Below, piece by piece: positions 8,783 to 17,400 of a DNA stretch of 64,000 bases; position 1 is the stretch's first letter; every line of letters begins with the position of its first letter. The stretch spans positions 124,001-188,000 of the forward strand of contig NZ_CP150170.1 in assembly GCF_037963865.1 (NCBI RefSeq). Reading direction: 5' to 3'. Origin of the DNA: Paenibacillus sp. FSL R10-2734 (GTDB taxonomy: Bacteria > Bacillota > Bacilli > Paenibacillales > Paenibacillaceae). The translations under genes were made by a program, and so were the position numbers. The notes below the pieces were generated by a model, which did not search any database, had not been told where the DNA came from, and was given only the letters and a program-made list of their open reading frames with translations.

Positions 8783-11113
8783 TTGAAAAAGTATATAGCT
8801 TTATTCTTATTGATCAGCGTGTTATGGGTACCCGGTGCATACGCCGCCGATATCCCTGCACAGCAAGGATTAGTTACCGATAACGCTGGAATGTTTAGTT
8901 CCGCAGAAACGACGTCCATTTCTGCTGCCGCCACTGGAGATCTCGTTACTATGCATGTACTCACTGTAGATTCCTTAAATGGTACTCCGGCGGATAAATA
9001 CGCAGATGATACTTACGCCTCATGGGGACTGTCCACACGAGATATTCTCTTGCTGATCTCTGCTGGCGATCAGTCCATTGAACTGAATTTCAACAACCCA
9101 GGCTTTCAAGCTTCGTTAAACGCCTGGTCCCAGAGTCAGGGAGGGGCCTCCGGAAGTGCTGCCATCACAGCGTTACTCGACACTTATTTCATTCCTTATG
9201 CCAGAGAAGGAGACTTCGCCGGAGGGACTAAGGCTTTAATTAAAGCGACCCATTCCATCGGGGAAAGCACCGGAAATGCTGGAGGAGGCTCAGGAAGTGG
9301 TAGCGTAGTTGGTAGTACGGACAGCGCTACAGGCAATGGAACCTCCAGTAATCCTGGAGCTTCTGTCAGCACTGGAAACCGCTCCAGTAGCTCCATAATT
9401 ACGATTGCCGCCATTCTAATCGGAATCGTACTAATACTACTTGTACTTTTTATTGTGATCACAGGTCTACGCCGACGTAAACAGCTAAGCGAACAACAGG
9501 AGCAGTTATCCAATTTGCTAGTACGAGCGAATCGAGCACTGGAGTCATTAAAGCCATTTCAAGGGATCGTTCAAGGGAAAACCGAGGTGCTGGTGGAAGG
9601 CATTTCAAAACGACTCTCTGCAAAGCTCGTTGAAATCTCTGCGCTGCAAAGTGATGGGCAAGGTGTATTGCCACTCTTCTATCGTTTGACTGCCCTTAAG
9701 GCAGCAGTGAAACAATTGCAGCAGACAGAAGCCTCCTTACGCGCAGCTCTTGAGGAGGAAGAGAAGAATATTGCTGTCATCAGTGAAGCGGATCGCAATG
9801 TTAAACAGCGAATTACTGAGCTGAAAGAGGATACGCCAGAGCTTGAAGAGCAGCTGCAAGATGCGGTTAACGAAACTGGTTATGCACTTCAAGAAATTGT
9901 AGAAGAGCTTAAGGAGCTTGCCGAGGAGACCTCAAAGGCCGATCAGTTGGAGCTTTTTGATCCTATAGCTGCACAAGAAATTACCGAGGATGCACAGGAA
10001 CGACAAGAAAAGCTTGAACAAGATCTGAAGGATGTCGATCTTTATGATGATAAGCTAAACAATTTCCCTACGGTATTAGCTGCAGCCCGTGCGAAAATCA
10101 CAAGCATCATCGAACAGAATTCACTTCACAACATGAAGGTAAAACCGTACGACCGTCTGGAGCAGGCCCGCGCAGAGTCGTTGACTCTTGAAGCGCCGCT
10201 ACGCACAGGAGATATGGATGAGGTGCGCAGAATTGGCGCCAATCTTGATCTTCTCCTAGATGAGGCTGTTGTTATGACAGAACAGCAAGCACTTCTTCGG
10301 CAGAACAATCGCAGAGATTTGGAGACATTCCGCACCAAATGGAGTCAATTAAAGCAGCATCGAGACGGACTGCAGAGCCGGATTACAGAAGCGCGCTTAC
10401 ATTTCGAAGAGATACACATAGCATCTGTGGAGAGCATCCTGACAGATTGGAGCACGCGCCTACGCGAAGGCGCAAGTGAAGTGGCGCAGATTGAGACTTG
10501 GACCAGCGATGAGCGCGGCGAATATGACAAGGCGCACAAGGCGCTTGAGCAATTGCTATCCTTACAAGATGAGGCTGCAAGACAGTTCGATGACGTCTCG
10601 GAAAGTCTAAATGCACTCCATGAAAGACTAGCTAAAGTCACTCGCCTGTTCTCCGAAGGGCAAAGCCGGGTGGAAACGACTCAGCGAATGCTGCATAGCA
10701 GAGGGTTATCTTCTAGAATTCGCTTTGAGCTATCCTTACTGCCGGAATACAGTGCACTGGAACATCGTTTGGCATCCCGGCCATACAATCTTGAGGAACT
10801 GGAATCACTTGGCCGTTCTTATGATTCGCAGATCACTTCCTTTGTGAATGAAGCGAACCGACTCGTTCGTCAGAAGGAAGAGGAAGAACGGCTAGCTCAA
10901 TTAGCTTTGATGAGAGAACAGCAACGTCGAGCACAGGCCCATAAACGGATGTCCTCCGGTCCCCCTTCCTCGGGTGGATTCGGTGGAGGTCATTCCTCCG
11001 GTGGTTCTTCCTGGGGTGGTGGCGGCAACGGCGGCAAATCCTCCGGCGGATCTTCTTGGGGTGGTGGCGGAGGGAAGTCCGGCGGAAATTCATCGGGCGG
11101 TTCCAAGTGGTAG
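8783..11113 (+). CDS. TPM-domain membrane protein with long coiled coil and Gly/Ser-rich tail
   Basis: The protein has a signal peptide (KKYIALFLLISVLWVPGAYA), then an extracellular TPM-type domain (about residues 25-160: LVTDNAGMFS, DDTYASWGLSTRDILLLISA). A Gly/Ser linker leads to one membrane helix (about 208-230) followed by RRRK. About 480 residues of cytoplasmic coiled coil come next, somewhat EzrA-like in texture. The end is a low-complexity tail of SSGGSSWGGGG repeats, typical of the YgcG/TPM family. TTG 8783 is chosen because GGAGCG precedes it and the signal peptide starts there. The TTG at 8747 has no ribosome site. TPM proteins are linked to envelope or photosystem maintenance, but the role here is unknown. 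Confidence 0.8.
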   Translation: MKKYIALFLLISVLWVPGAYAADIPAQQGLVTDNAGMFSSAETTSISAAATGDLVTMHVLTVDSLNGTPADKYADDTYASWGLSTRDILLLISAGDQSIELNFNNPGFQASLNAWSQSQGGASGSAAITALLDTYFIPYAREGDFAGGTKALIKATHSIGESTGNAGGGSGSGSVVGSTDSATGNGTSSNPGASVSTGNRSSSSIITIAAILIGIVLILLVLFIVITGLRRRKQLSEQQEQLSNLLVRANRALESLKPFQGIVQGKTEVLVEGISKRLSAKLVEISALQSDGQGVLPLFYRLTALKAAVKQLQQTEASLRAALEEEEKNIAVISEADRNVKQRITELKEDTPELEEQLQDAVNETGYALQEIVEELKELAEETSKADQLELFDPIAAQEITEDAQERQEKLEQDLKDVDLYDDKLNNFPTVLAAARAKITSIIEQNSLHNMKVKPYDRLEQARAESLTLEAPLRTGDMDEVRRIGANLDLLLDEAVVMTEQQALLRQNNRRDLETFRTKWSQLKQHRDGLQSRITEARLHFEEIHIASVESILTDWSTRLREGASEVAQIETWTSDERGEYDKAHKALEQLLSLQDEAARQFDDVSESLNALHERLAKVTRLFSEGQSRVETTQRMLHSRGLSSRIRFELSLLPEYSALEHRLASRPYNLEELESLGRSYDSQITSFVNEANRLVRQKEEEERLAQLALMREQQRRAQAHKRMSSGPPSSGGFGGGHSSGGSSWGGGGNGGKSSGGSSWGGGGGKSGGNSSGGSKW

Positions 11114-11127
11114 TCCATCTCCAACCC

Positions 11128-11166
11128 AAAGACTCTTCCAGCCTACTTGGGCGGAAGAGTCTTTTT
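11128..11166. terminator. Bidirectional terminator between the TPM gene and the LysR gene
   Basis: AAAGACTCTTCC pairs with GGAAGAGTCTTT (11153-11164), followed by T residues. It is shared by two convergent genes. Confidence 0.9.
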
Positions 11167-11175
11167 AATCATAAA

Positions 11176-12048
11176 TTATTGCTGTTTCATTTGTTGAATG
11201 AATGTATTAAAAGCTGGAGAAATCCAACGTTCCTTACGATAAATGAGCTGAATGTAGAACTCACTATGGTTACCTATTAGAGGAATCGCCTTCAGTTCTC
11301 CTGTCTGCCTCTCCTCCTCAACCGCATAACCGGGTAAAAATGCCGCTCCCCACCGATGCTTGACCGCCTGCTTGATTGCTTCTAAATTCCCGAATTCCAT
11401 ATCTATATGGGTATGCACATCCGACCCCTTAAGCAGATGCAGTAAATATCTTCGATAAGTGCACGTATCTTCTGTAAGGATAAGCGGTATACCCTGCAGC
11501 TGAACAGGCTGAATTTCAGTCTCCAGGGCTAACGGATGCTCAGAATGCACAACAATATACAACTGTTCCTGTCTTAACGGAAGTGTTGCCAGTTCCTCCG
11601 ACACATATGGCATATCGAAAATCAGTCCACAATCAGCAGACTTATTAGCTACTGCACTGAGAATGTCTACTTCCGAGCCCGGTTGAACTCTTAGTTGAAT
11701 GCCCGGATATTCATTTCTATAACGATAGAGCCGATGCGGCAAATAATATGCTGCCAGCGTCTCTATAGCACCAATAATAAGTTCACCTTTATGCCCCCCG
11801 GAGATGACTTCCTTGGCTTCTTCATTTAATAACAGCATCTGCCGTGCATATGGCAACAAGCTGTTACCAGCGAACGTAGGGACCATTCCTCTTCCGGACC
11901 GCTCCAGCAATGTTGCTCCGTATTCTTTTTCTAACTTAGCAATTTGTGCAGTAATACTGGATTGAGCATAACCGAGCTTCTCCGCTGCTCGTGTGTAACT
12001 GCCACAGGAGACCACTTCGCAAAAGGTGCGCAAATAGATTAACTCCAT
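11176..12048 (-). CDS. LysR-family transcriptional regulator
   Basis: This is a DNA-binding regulator of about 290 residues. The N-terminal winged helix-turn-helix is clear (LRTFCEVVSCGSYTRAAEKL, then LGYAQSSITAQIAKLEKEYG), followed by a LysR substrate-binding domain. ATG 12048 has GGGAGA seven bases upstream, while the ATG at 12063 has no ribosome site. It is divergent from the rhodanese gene. A perfect 15-bp dyad in the shared interval (12088-12102) is a plausible operator, so the rhodanese is its natural target. The inducer is unknown; a sulfur or redox signal is an inference from the neighbour only. Confidence 0.9.
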   Translation of the reverse strand: MELIYLRTFCEVVSCGSYTRAAEKLGYAQSSITAQIAKLEKEYGATLLERSGRGMVPTFAGNSLLPYARQMLLLNEEAKEVISGGHKGELIIGAIETLAAYYLPHRLYRYRNEYPGIQLRVQPGSEVDILSAVANKSADCGLIFDMPYVSEELATLPLRQEQLYIVVHSEHPLALETEIQPVQLQGIPLILTEDTCTYRRYLLHLLKGSDVHTHIDMEFGNLEAIKQAVKHRWGAAFLPGYAVEEERQTGELKAIPLIGNHSEFYIQLIYRKERWISPAFNTFIQQMKQQ

Positions 12049-12087
12049 TACGGCATCTCCCATCTATGTATCAAAAATTTCGATAGT

Positions 12088-12102
12088 TAGTATCCAATAC
12101 TA
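12088..12102. promoter_or_regulatory. Dyad in the LysR/rhodanese divergent region
   Basis: TAGTATCCAATACTA is a perfect inverted repeat around a 3-base centre, nested in ATAGT-N11-ACTAT (12083-12103). It lies 40 bp from the LysR start. Position and symmetry fit a LysR binding site. Confidence 0.55.
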
Positions 12103-12166
12103 TAGATAACTCCAATTCTAAATACGTTATACAATAACTCGTAACCGTTCATAAGGAGGAATAATC

Positions 12167-12601
12167 ATGAAATCACAGCCAAAATCACAAATCCTAAATC
12201 CCCCTGCCGCCACACCTGAAGCCGCAGCACACTATTTCAATGCTAAAGGAGCCTACGAGACGGATGTTGCAGATGTTGCCTATGACCTGCGCGAGGACTT
12301 AAGCGGCTTTAAGCTTATTGATGTTCGAGATAGTCGTTCTTACGAAGAGGCTCATCTTCCCGGAGCGATCTCCCTTCCTTCTGGCAGAATCCGTCCAGAT
12401 GCCCTTCTCTCCCGAGAAGAAGTTCTTGTGCTATACTGCTGGGGTCCAGCCTGTAATGGCGCCAGCAAAGCAGCTGCTAAATTAGCCGCCCAAGGGTTTC
12501 GTGTAAAAGAAATGCTCGGTGGCATTGAATATTGGCGTAAAGAAGGCGGCAATTTGGAAGGCACACTCTGTGAACAAGCGCCGCTATATTGGAAGATGTA
12601 A
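12167..12601 (+). CDS. Single-domain rhodanese-like sulfurtransferase
   Basis: This is a 144-residue cytoplasmic protein. The rhodanese core shows FKLIDVRDSRSYEEAHLPGA (the CDC25/rhodanese DVR motif) and an active-site loop YCWGPACNGASKAA, whose first Cys would carry the persulfide. The loop is longer than the usual CRxGxR and has a second Cys. AAGGAGGAATAATC precedes the ATG. It probably moves sulfane sulfur or detoxifies a sulfur or electrophile species. It is transcribed away from its presumed LysR regulator. Confidence 0.88.
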   Translation: MKSQPKSQILNPPAATPEAAAHYFNAKGAYETDVADVAYDLREDLSGFKLIDVRDSRSYEEAHLPGAISLPSGRIRPDALLSREEVLVLYCWGPACNGASKAAAKLAAQGFRVKEMLGGIEYWRKEGGNLEGTLCEQAPLYWKM

Positions 12602-12616
12602 ATTGGGTTAAGCCCT

Positions 12617-14218
12617 TTATTTTATAGGCAGATAAATCGTAACGGCTGTACCTACTCTCTCTTCACTAACTATAGCCACGCGTCCTCTATGAGCAGACAC
12701 TATTTTTTTAACAATCATGATTCCTAGTCCATTACCGTCGCCTCTGGTTGTGTGAAAAGGCTCGCCTAATCTCTCCAGCACTTCTTGGTTCATACCCTCT
12801 CCGTTGTCTGTGAAGGTAATCATCTGGAATCCGTCATCCATATCTAGATCTACTGTAATGTTCCCACCAAAGGGCAAGGCTTCCATTGAATTTCTTAGGA
12901 TGTTCAGGAAGATCTGCTTGATCTGGTTACGGTCACACACGATCTTAGCATCATAATGGATTTGCGTGTTCAACGATATATTATTCATCTCCACTTGAAT
13001 TGCAAAGATGCTGAGCACTTCCTGCAGAATCGTACTACATTGTTCTATCTTATAATGCGCAGCCTGCGGTTTACCTAGTATGAGGAACTCACTCACAATG
13101 AGGTTCATTCTTTCCACTTCTGACATAATGATATCATAGTGCAGCAGATGCGAATTTTTATTGGCCAGTTGAAGCATTCCTTTGACTGTAGTCAGCGGAT
13201 TTCGAATCTCATGCGCAATACTCATGGCCAGTTGTCCTGCGACCACTAGCTTCTCTGTATTGCGCAGCACTTCTTCCGTTTTTTTAATCTCTGTAATATT
13301 ACGAAGACTCCCAATCACACGAGCCAAGCATGCATTCGAATCATAAACTGGAAGTACATCCAGCATATAATGCTCGAACAAACCGTTGCTCTCCTGAATC
13401 ACTTCCAGCCCAGCACATGCTTCTTGCAGTAGAATGACATGCTGAAAATACGGGCCAACATTCCGAATTTCGAAGACACTGGCTCCGATAACAGATTCTT
13501 GATATTCACCATCCAAATGAAGCATAGTTAAGCAATTTTCATTTATATTGACGATCGTCCCGAGTTCATCCGTTATAATTACACCCAAGTAATTGGTATC
13601 CAATAAGATTCGATTTAAAAGCTGAAGCTCAGCATTCCCTCTACGCAGCAAAATCTCGCGTTCGATGGAGTCAGCCATTGTGCAAAGCAAAGGCAATAGG
13701 TGGGGATGGGCCACATCTATATCCGCCATAAATGATATCGTTCCCAGTATTTCGCGTCCATCCTCTTTATAAAAAGGAGCCGTACAGCACACTAAGCGAT
13801 GGAGAATTTTATGAAAATGGTCTTGTCCCTTCAACTGAAAAGGACGCTTGTATTCGAGGCATAAAGTAATTGAATTTGTACCTACCTCTTTGTTTAATTG
13901 TACGCCTTCTTTGATGCCTACCTGCCCTACGAGATCAATAATCGTTGGATCCCCTTTGAATGCCAATAGATAACCCGCATCATCCGTAATTGCAACAAGA
14001 ATCGGATTACCTTTTACTGAAGATAAGAATTTGTTTACGAAAAAATCAATAACCTCAATCACTTCACTATATACGCTGAGTTGTGAACTCAATACTTCCT
14101 CAGAATACCACCTTGTATAAATAGGCAGTTGCTCAGGATCTAACCCTTGATCAATACAATGCTGATTAGAAGCCTTTATGATGGTCTCGTCAGTCAGTAT
14201 CCCTGTTGTTATATCCAA
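12617..14218 (-). CDS. Orphan sensor histidine kinase (GAF-PAS-HisKA-HATPase)
   Basis: This soluble kinase has 533 residues. The N-terminal ~190 residues resemble the AcoR-type GAF sensor (ILVAITDDAGYLLAFKGD, GTNSITLCLEYKRPFQL). A PAS domain follows (about 205-315: LGVIITDELGTIVNINENCL), then HisKA with the phospho-His at 336 in SMAHEIRNPLTTVKGML. The HATPase has the N box QIFLNILRNSMEA and the G1 box FTDNGEGM. There is no response regulator beside it and the HisKA closely resembles sporulation phosphorelay kinases, so feeding Spo0F is a fair inference. The TTG start at 14218 has GGGG/AAAGG upstream but the spacing is not ideal. Confidence 0.83.
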   Translation of the reverse strand: MDITTGILTDETIIKASNQHCIDQGLDPEQLPIYTRWYSEEVLSSQLSVYSEVIEVIDFFVNKFLSSVKGNPILVAITDDAGYLLAFKGDPTIIDLVGQVGIKEGVQLNKEVGTNSITLCLEYKRPFQLKGQDHFHKILHRLVCCTAPFYKEDGREILGTISFMADIDVAHPHLLPLLCTMADSIEREILLRRGNAELQLLNRILLDTNYLGVIITDELGTIVNINENCLTMLHLDGEYQESVIGASVFEIRNVGPYFQHVILLQEACAGLEVIQESNGLFEHYMLDVLPVYDSNACLARVIGSLRNITEIKKTEEVLRNTEKLVVAGQLAMSIAHEIRNPLTTVKGMLQLANKNSHLLHYDIIMSEVERMNLIVSEFLILGKPQAAHYKIEQCSTILQEVLSIFAIQVEMNNISLNTQIHYDAKIVCDRNQIKQIFLNILRNSMEALPFGGNITVDLDMDDGFQMITFTDNGEGMNQEVLERLGEPFHTTRGDGNGLGIMIVKKIVSAHRGRVAIVSEERVGTAVTIYLPIK

Positions 14219-14346
14219 AGCCTTTGCCCCATTCTGTATGAAACTTCAATTTTGCAATACTAATTATGTATTCTACTTCTTTCCCTGTAATCCTTTTCAA
14301 CCCTTATAAATCAAAATATCCCAAAGGTGTAGAAATTTCTTGCATC

Positions 14347-14378
14347 AAAAAAACTCCGCCCTCGTAAAGAGCGAAGTT
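14347..14378 (-). terminator. Terminator of the formate/nitrite channel gene
   Basis: On the minus strand AACTTCGCTC pairs with GGGCGGAGTT around a short loop and seven T follow. Confidence 0.88.
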
Positions 14379-14399
14379 GTGCATTACCATTATTTGTTC

Positions 14400-15188
14400 T
14401 TAATGCTTCGTGTCGTCCAGAAAAGGTTTGTTCACATAATAATACATCCCACCCATCAGAACTCCACCACCAATTAGATTGCCGATTGTAACGGGCACAA
14501 GATTATGTACCACACCACCCCAAGAAACCGTTCCGGGATGATCAAGAACTAGTGCAATCGCAAAGGTACACATATTGGCAATACTATGCTCATAACCAGA
14601 GATGAAAAAACAGAAAACGAATAAGACCATCGCGAACATCCTAGCCCCATCGCCTTTTATATTCATCGGTATGAAAAAAGCCATACAAACGAGCCAATTA
14701 CAGAGGATCCCACGGAAAAAGAGCTGACCTGCTGGAGCCTTCATTTTATGCTCAACTACATATAACAAAAACCCATTTACATCAGAACTGTAAAACAGCC
14801 CTGTTAAAAAAATCAACAGTGCAAATACAGTAGCACCAAGAATATTACCGATATAACTCATGACCCACATGCGTACAACCTCGGGCCATTTCATTTTGCG
14901 CCTCAAAGCCGTGTACGTGTAATAAAAAGTATCTCCGGTAAATAAGTCCCCCCCACCGTATGAGATTAGGATGATCGCTGCTCCAAAAGTAATCGCAGCC
15001 ATTGGATACGCAAATGGCGAATGCTCCATGTAGAAGTAGTTGCCTGTCTTGAACGATACAATTACACCAAACCCGATAAACATACTGGCCAGCATCGCTC
15101 TGGCAATATAGCGCAATACACTTTGCCGAAAGATCTTCTGTTTCTTAAGTGCTAATTGTTCAACGTGAAGCAGCGCCTCGTTCTCCAT
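14400..15188 (-). CDS. Formate/nitrite transporter (FNT) family channel
   Basis: This is an integral membrane channel of 262 residues for small monovalent anions such as formate, nitrite or hydrosulfide. Six hydrophobic helices are visible. The first half-helix break is GGGDLFTGDTFYY (FNT signature LFTGN-like), and the conserved pore His lies in GYEHSIANM. AGGAGGTCAC directly precedes the ATG. A 29-codon peptide gene and a long interrupted inverted repeat containing a TATAAT lie upstream. It is not in an operon with nirBD or pfl genes, so the substrate cannot be assigned. Confidence 0.9.
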   Translation of the reverse strand: MENEALLHVEQLALKKQKIFRQSVLRYIARAMLASMFIGFGVIVSFKTGNYFYMEHSPFAYPMAAITFGAAIILISYGGGDLFTGDTFYYTYTALRRKMKWPEVVRMWVMSYIGNILGATVFALLIFLTGLFYSSDVNGFLLYVVEHKMKAPAGQLFFRGILCNWLVCMAFFIPMNIKGDGARMFAMVLFVFCFFISGYEHSIANMCTFAIALVLDHPGTVSWGGVVHNLVPVTIGNLIGGGVLMGGMYYYVNKPFLDDTKH

Positions 15189-15214
15189 GTGACCTCCTTA
15201 GGAATTTGGGTTTT

Positions 15215-15272
15215 CCAGCTAGTTATGGGCTAATCGTGCAATCTTGCGTTATTATACCCAATAACCGGCTGG
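15215..15272 (-). promoter_or_regulatory. Inverted repeat around a -10-like sequence upstream of the FNT gene
   Basis: Minus-strand CCAGCCGGTTATTGGG (15272-15257) pairs with CCCATAACTAGCTGG (15229-15215). The intervening segment begins TATAATAACGC. The dyad lies 27-84 bp before the FNT start and could be an operator or a leader hairpin. No good -35 element was seen. Confidence 0.45.
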
Positions 15273-15303
15273 AAATTACTTGAACCAAATCATGGTAAAT
15301 ATC

Positions 15304-15393
15304 CTAAGTGTCCTCATTCATTTTCGCAATCTCTTCTGCTCTTTCACTACTGGCTACGATGATAAGCACGAGTATCAAGCACCCTAAGATCAT
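15304..15393 (-). CDS. Putative 29-residue single-span membrane peptide
   Basis: The peptide has a hydrophobic N-terminal helix (MILGCLILVLIIVASS) followed by a charged tail (ERAEEIAKMNEDT). A purine-rich GGAGGAAGTGAGGA lies upstream, with GAGG about eight bases before the ATG. It is encoded 115 bp upstream of the FNT channel on the same strand. It could be an accessory small membrane protein or an upstream leader peptide. No homologue is recognised, and an ORF this short could be chance. Confidence 0.4.
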   Translation of the reverse strand: MILGCLILVLIIVASSERAEEIAKMNEDT

Positions 15394-15471
15394 ATGCCTA
15401 TCCTCACTTCCTCCACATGTAGTCTTGTGACAACTTATGTGCAAGGATAGGGCTTTATGATTGTGTATTGG

Positions 15472-15510
15472 TAATACAAAGAATCCTGTTGAATGAACTC
15501 AACAGGATTC
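15472..15510 (-). terminator. Terminator at the end of the Ter locus
   Basis: On the minus strand GAATCCTGTTGA pairs perfectly with TCAACAGGATTC around a 6-base loop, followed by TTTGTATT. It lies 40 bp after the telA stop and closes the minus-strand locus. Confidence 0.8.
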
Positions 15511-15549
15511 TCGATCTATTCTTTGCACTTCTATTATTGTCAGAAACAA

Positions 15550-16650
15550 TTAATTCAAGAAACTGCTCAGCTGACTCTCAGCCTCACCTTGTTTCAGCGC
15601 CTGAGGTTTGTCCGCGTCATTTAGTCCTAAGCGATTGCCTAGTTGGGTATTGATCGTCGTCATTTTGGACGTATAATCCTGGCAGCTCTCAATAATACGA
15701 CGGTTGGACTGTTCTGAAGTGTCTAATGCGCTAAGCAGATCGCCGATCGCTTGATTCACAGCTTCCATAGACATAGAAGGCTTCGATAGCAACTCGGTCG
15801 TTTTCTCCGTAGTGGTACGCAGCAGACGTGCATTTTCTTTAAACTGATCTTCGATCGTCTTATTCGTTGCTTCTACGGCGTTGATGACATTCTCCTGATC
15901 TGCTAACGACATCGCAATCATTGCTGACACTGTGATCAGATTGGAGGTCTTATCAATAGCGTTATTCACGGAATCGATCAGCTTATCATTATTGTCGTTA
16001 ATGATATCTGTAGCAGCAATCGCTTGATTGTACAGCAGAATCATCTCCGTCATCGACTGAATACGAACCATTACCTTACGCAGACCACGCTCCAGATAAG
16101 CTTTTCGGAACTCATTCTCCGGCTTCGCAATCTCCACCTCGAACAGTTCTTTTAACTTAGTGCCGAAGGCAATTTTGGTCTGGAGGTTATAGATCTCCTC
16201 CATGGAGGTACGTTTCAACTGACGCATGTTCACGATACTCTCTTCGAGGGTATCTCTACCATCGCGAAGCCCTGTAATAATGGCATCAATGTTGGTGCGG
16301 ACCGACTGATATTTGTACACGTAGTTCTTCATCGGGCTCTTGCGCAACATTTTACCGAAGAAGCTCACATTCTTACTCTGCTGCAGATTCTCACACTCGT
16401 TCCGCAGCTTCATAATCATGTTAGGTACTTCAACTCGTTTACCTGACATTAGGTCATTGACTGGACGATCCAGCAGTTTAAGGGTTTGACCTGCCTTTTC
16501 CTGCGTCTTAACTCCAAGCTTGCCGATATCATCCATCAAGGAATCCAATGTGACTGTATCCGTTTGGGATACCTTCTCAATCAATTGTGCGGCTTCCTCG
16601 ACTACCTTTTGTTCATCTTCTTTTTTTAATTGGATCAACTGCGTGGACAT
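15550..16650 (-). CDS. telA: TelA-family toxic anion resistance protein
   Basis: This is a predicted cytoplasmic, largely alpha-helical coiled-coil protein of 366 residues, the normal TelA (PF05816) length. Family landmarks include FFGKMLRKSPMKNYVYKYQS, the basic and acidic coiled-coil centre (RRTSMEEIYNLQT-like, seen here as KRTSMEEIYNLQTK) and LIDSVNNAIDKTSNLITVSA. It is last of the minus-strand locus, 11 bp after the XpaC-like gene. This pairing recurs in Bacillales (xpaC-yaaN and yceH contexts). The biochemical activity is unknown; the family is linked genetically to tellurite and other stress resistance. Confidence 0.93.
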   Translation of the reverse strand: MSTQLIQLKKEDEQKVVEEAAQLIEKVSQTDTVTLDSLMDDIGKLGVKTQEKAGQTLKLLDRPVNDLMSGKRVEVPNMIMKLRNECENLQQSKNVSFFGKMLRKSPMKNYVYKYQSVRTNIDAIITGLRDGRDTLEESIVNMRQLKRTSMEEIYNLQTKIAFGTKLKELFEVEIAKPENEFRKAYLERGLRKVMVRIQSMTEMILLYNQAIAATDIINDNNDKLIDSVNNAIDKTSNLITVSAMIAMSLADQENVINAVEATNKTIEDQFKENARLLRTTTEKTTELLSKPSMSMEAVNQAIGDLLSALDTSEQSNRRIIESCQDYTSKMTTINTQLGNRLGLNDADKPQALKQGEAESQLSSFLN

Positions 16651-16661
16651 GGGATTCCCTC

Positions 16662-17375
16662 CTATAATTCGGAACTGCTGTACCGCTGATGAATCAGTTC
16701 CGCCTTCGTCTGAAGTTCCATCAGGTCTTTATGTTCGATCGTGGAAGCGATATCCGATATTTTGGAATCGACATCTCTTAGACCGTTCAGCAGCATTCTC
16801 CGATTCTTCGTCTTCGCTTCACCGCCTAGGCGTAGGAACGGGTTGATTACACCATTCAAATCCTTCAGAATCAATCTACGGACCGTATGATTAATCTCGC
16901 CGTTATTCAGCTCCTGCAGCAGTGGAATTACACGCTGAAGTCTTGCGAAGAGCGCCAGCGATTTCTCGACAATTTCATTGTCCAGCGTATCTTTTTGCCC
17001 TTCTGAGATAATCATATCTTCCAGAATGCTAAGATACTCTACAACCGGGGCGAACTCCGGTCCAATCTTCACAGCGTCATCAGTTCTACCGTCATAGCTT
17101 TGATTACTTGATGTAGTATCATTTGTCGTGTTATTTAATTGCGGAGCACTCGCAGCGGGCGGCGAAGCAATAGGTGCCGTCACCGGACCTGCTGGCAACA
17201 CCTCCGCCGGTAGATTGGTTCTTGGACTTCTCGTTACCAGAGCACCGATCCCCGCACCCGCTAAAGGCAACAGCAAAGAGATGAATTCAGGCAGAAAAGA
17301 GCTCGTTAATACAGCGACAACATAGCCGATTCCGGCGTAAGGCAATACTTTCGATTTAAACTTAATTGTTCTCAC
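16662..17375 (-). CDS. XpaC-like membrane protein (5-bromo-4-chloroindolyl phosphate hydrolysis family)
   Basis: Two adjacent hydrophobic helices (about residues 10-45, VLPYAGIGYVVAVLTSSFLP and ISLLLPLAGAGIGALV) precede a Pro/Ala/Ser/Thr linker and a helical domain. Its C-terminal helices match the XpaC family. It is coupled to telA, as in other Bacilli. The start is uncertain. The best Shine-Dalgarno, AGAGGTG, overlaps the GTG at 17375, and the first codon at proper spacing would be ATT at 17366. Despite the family name there is no recognised phosphatase motif, and a structural role with TelA at the membrane is more likely. Confidence 0.75.
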   Translation of the reverse strand: MRTIKFKSKVLPYAGIGYVVAVLTSSFLPEFISLLLPLAGAGIGALVTRSPRTNLPAEVLPAGPVTAPIASPPAASAPQLNNTTNDTTSSNQSYDGRTDDAVKIGPEFAPVVEYLSILEDMIISEGQKDTLDNEIVEKSLALFARLQRVIPLLQELNNGEINHTVRRLILKDLNGVINPFLRLGGEAKTKNRRMLLNGLRDVDSKISDIASTIEHKDLMELQTKAELIHQRYSSSEL

Positions 17376-17400
17376 CTCTTGTGAGCGACTTTATGAACGC

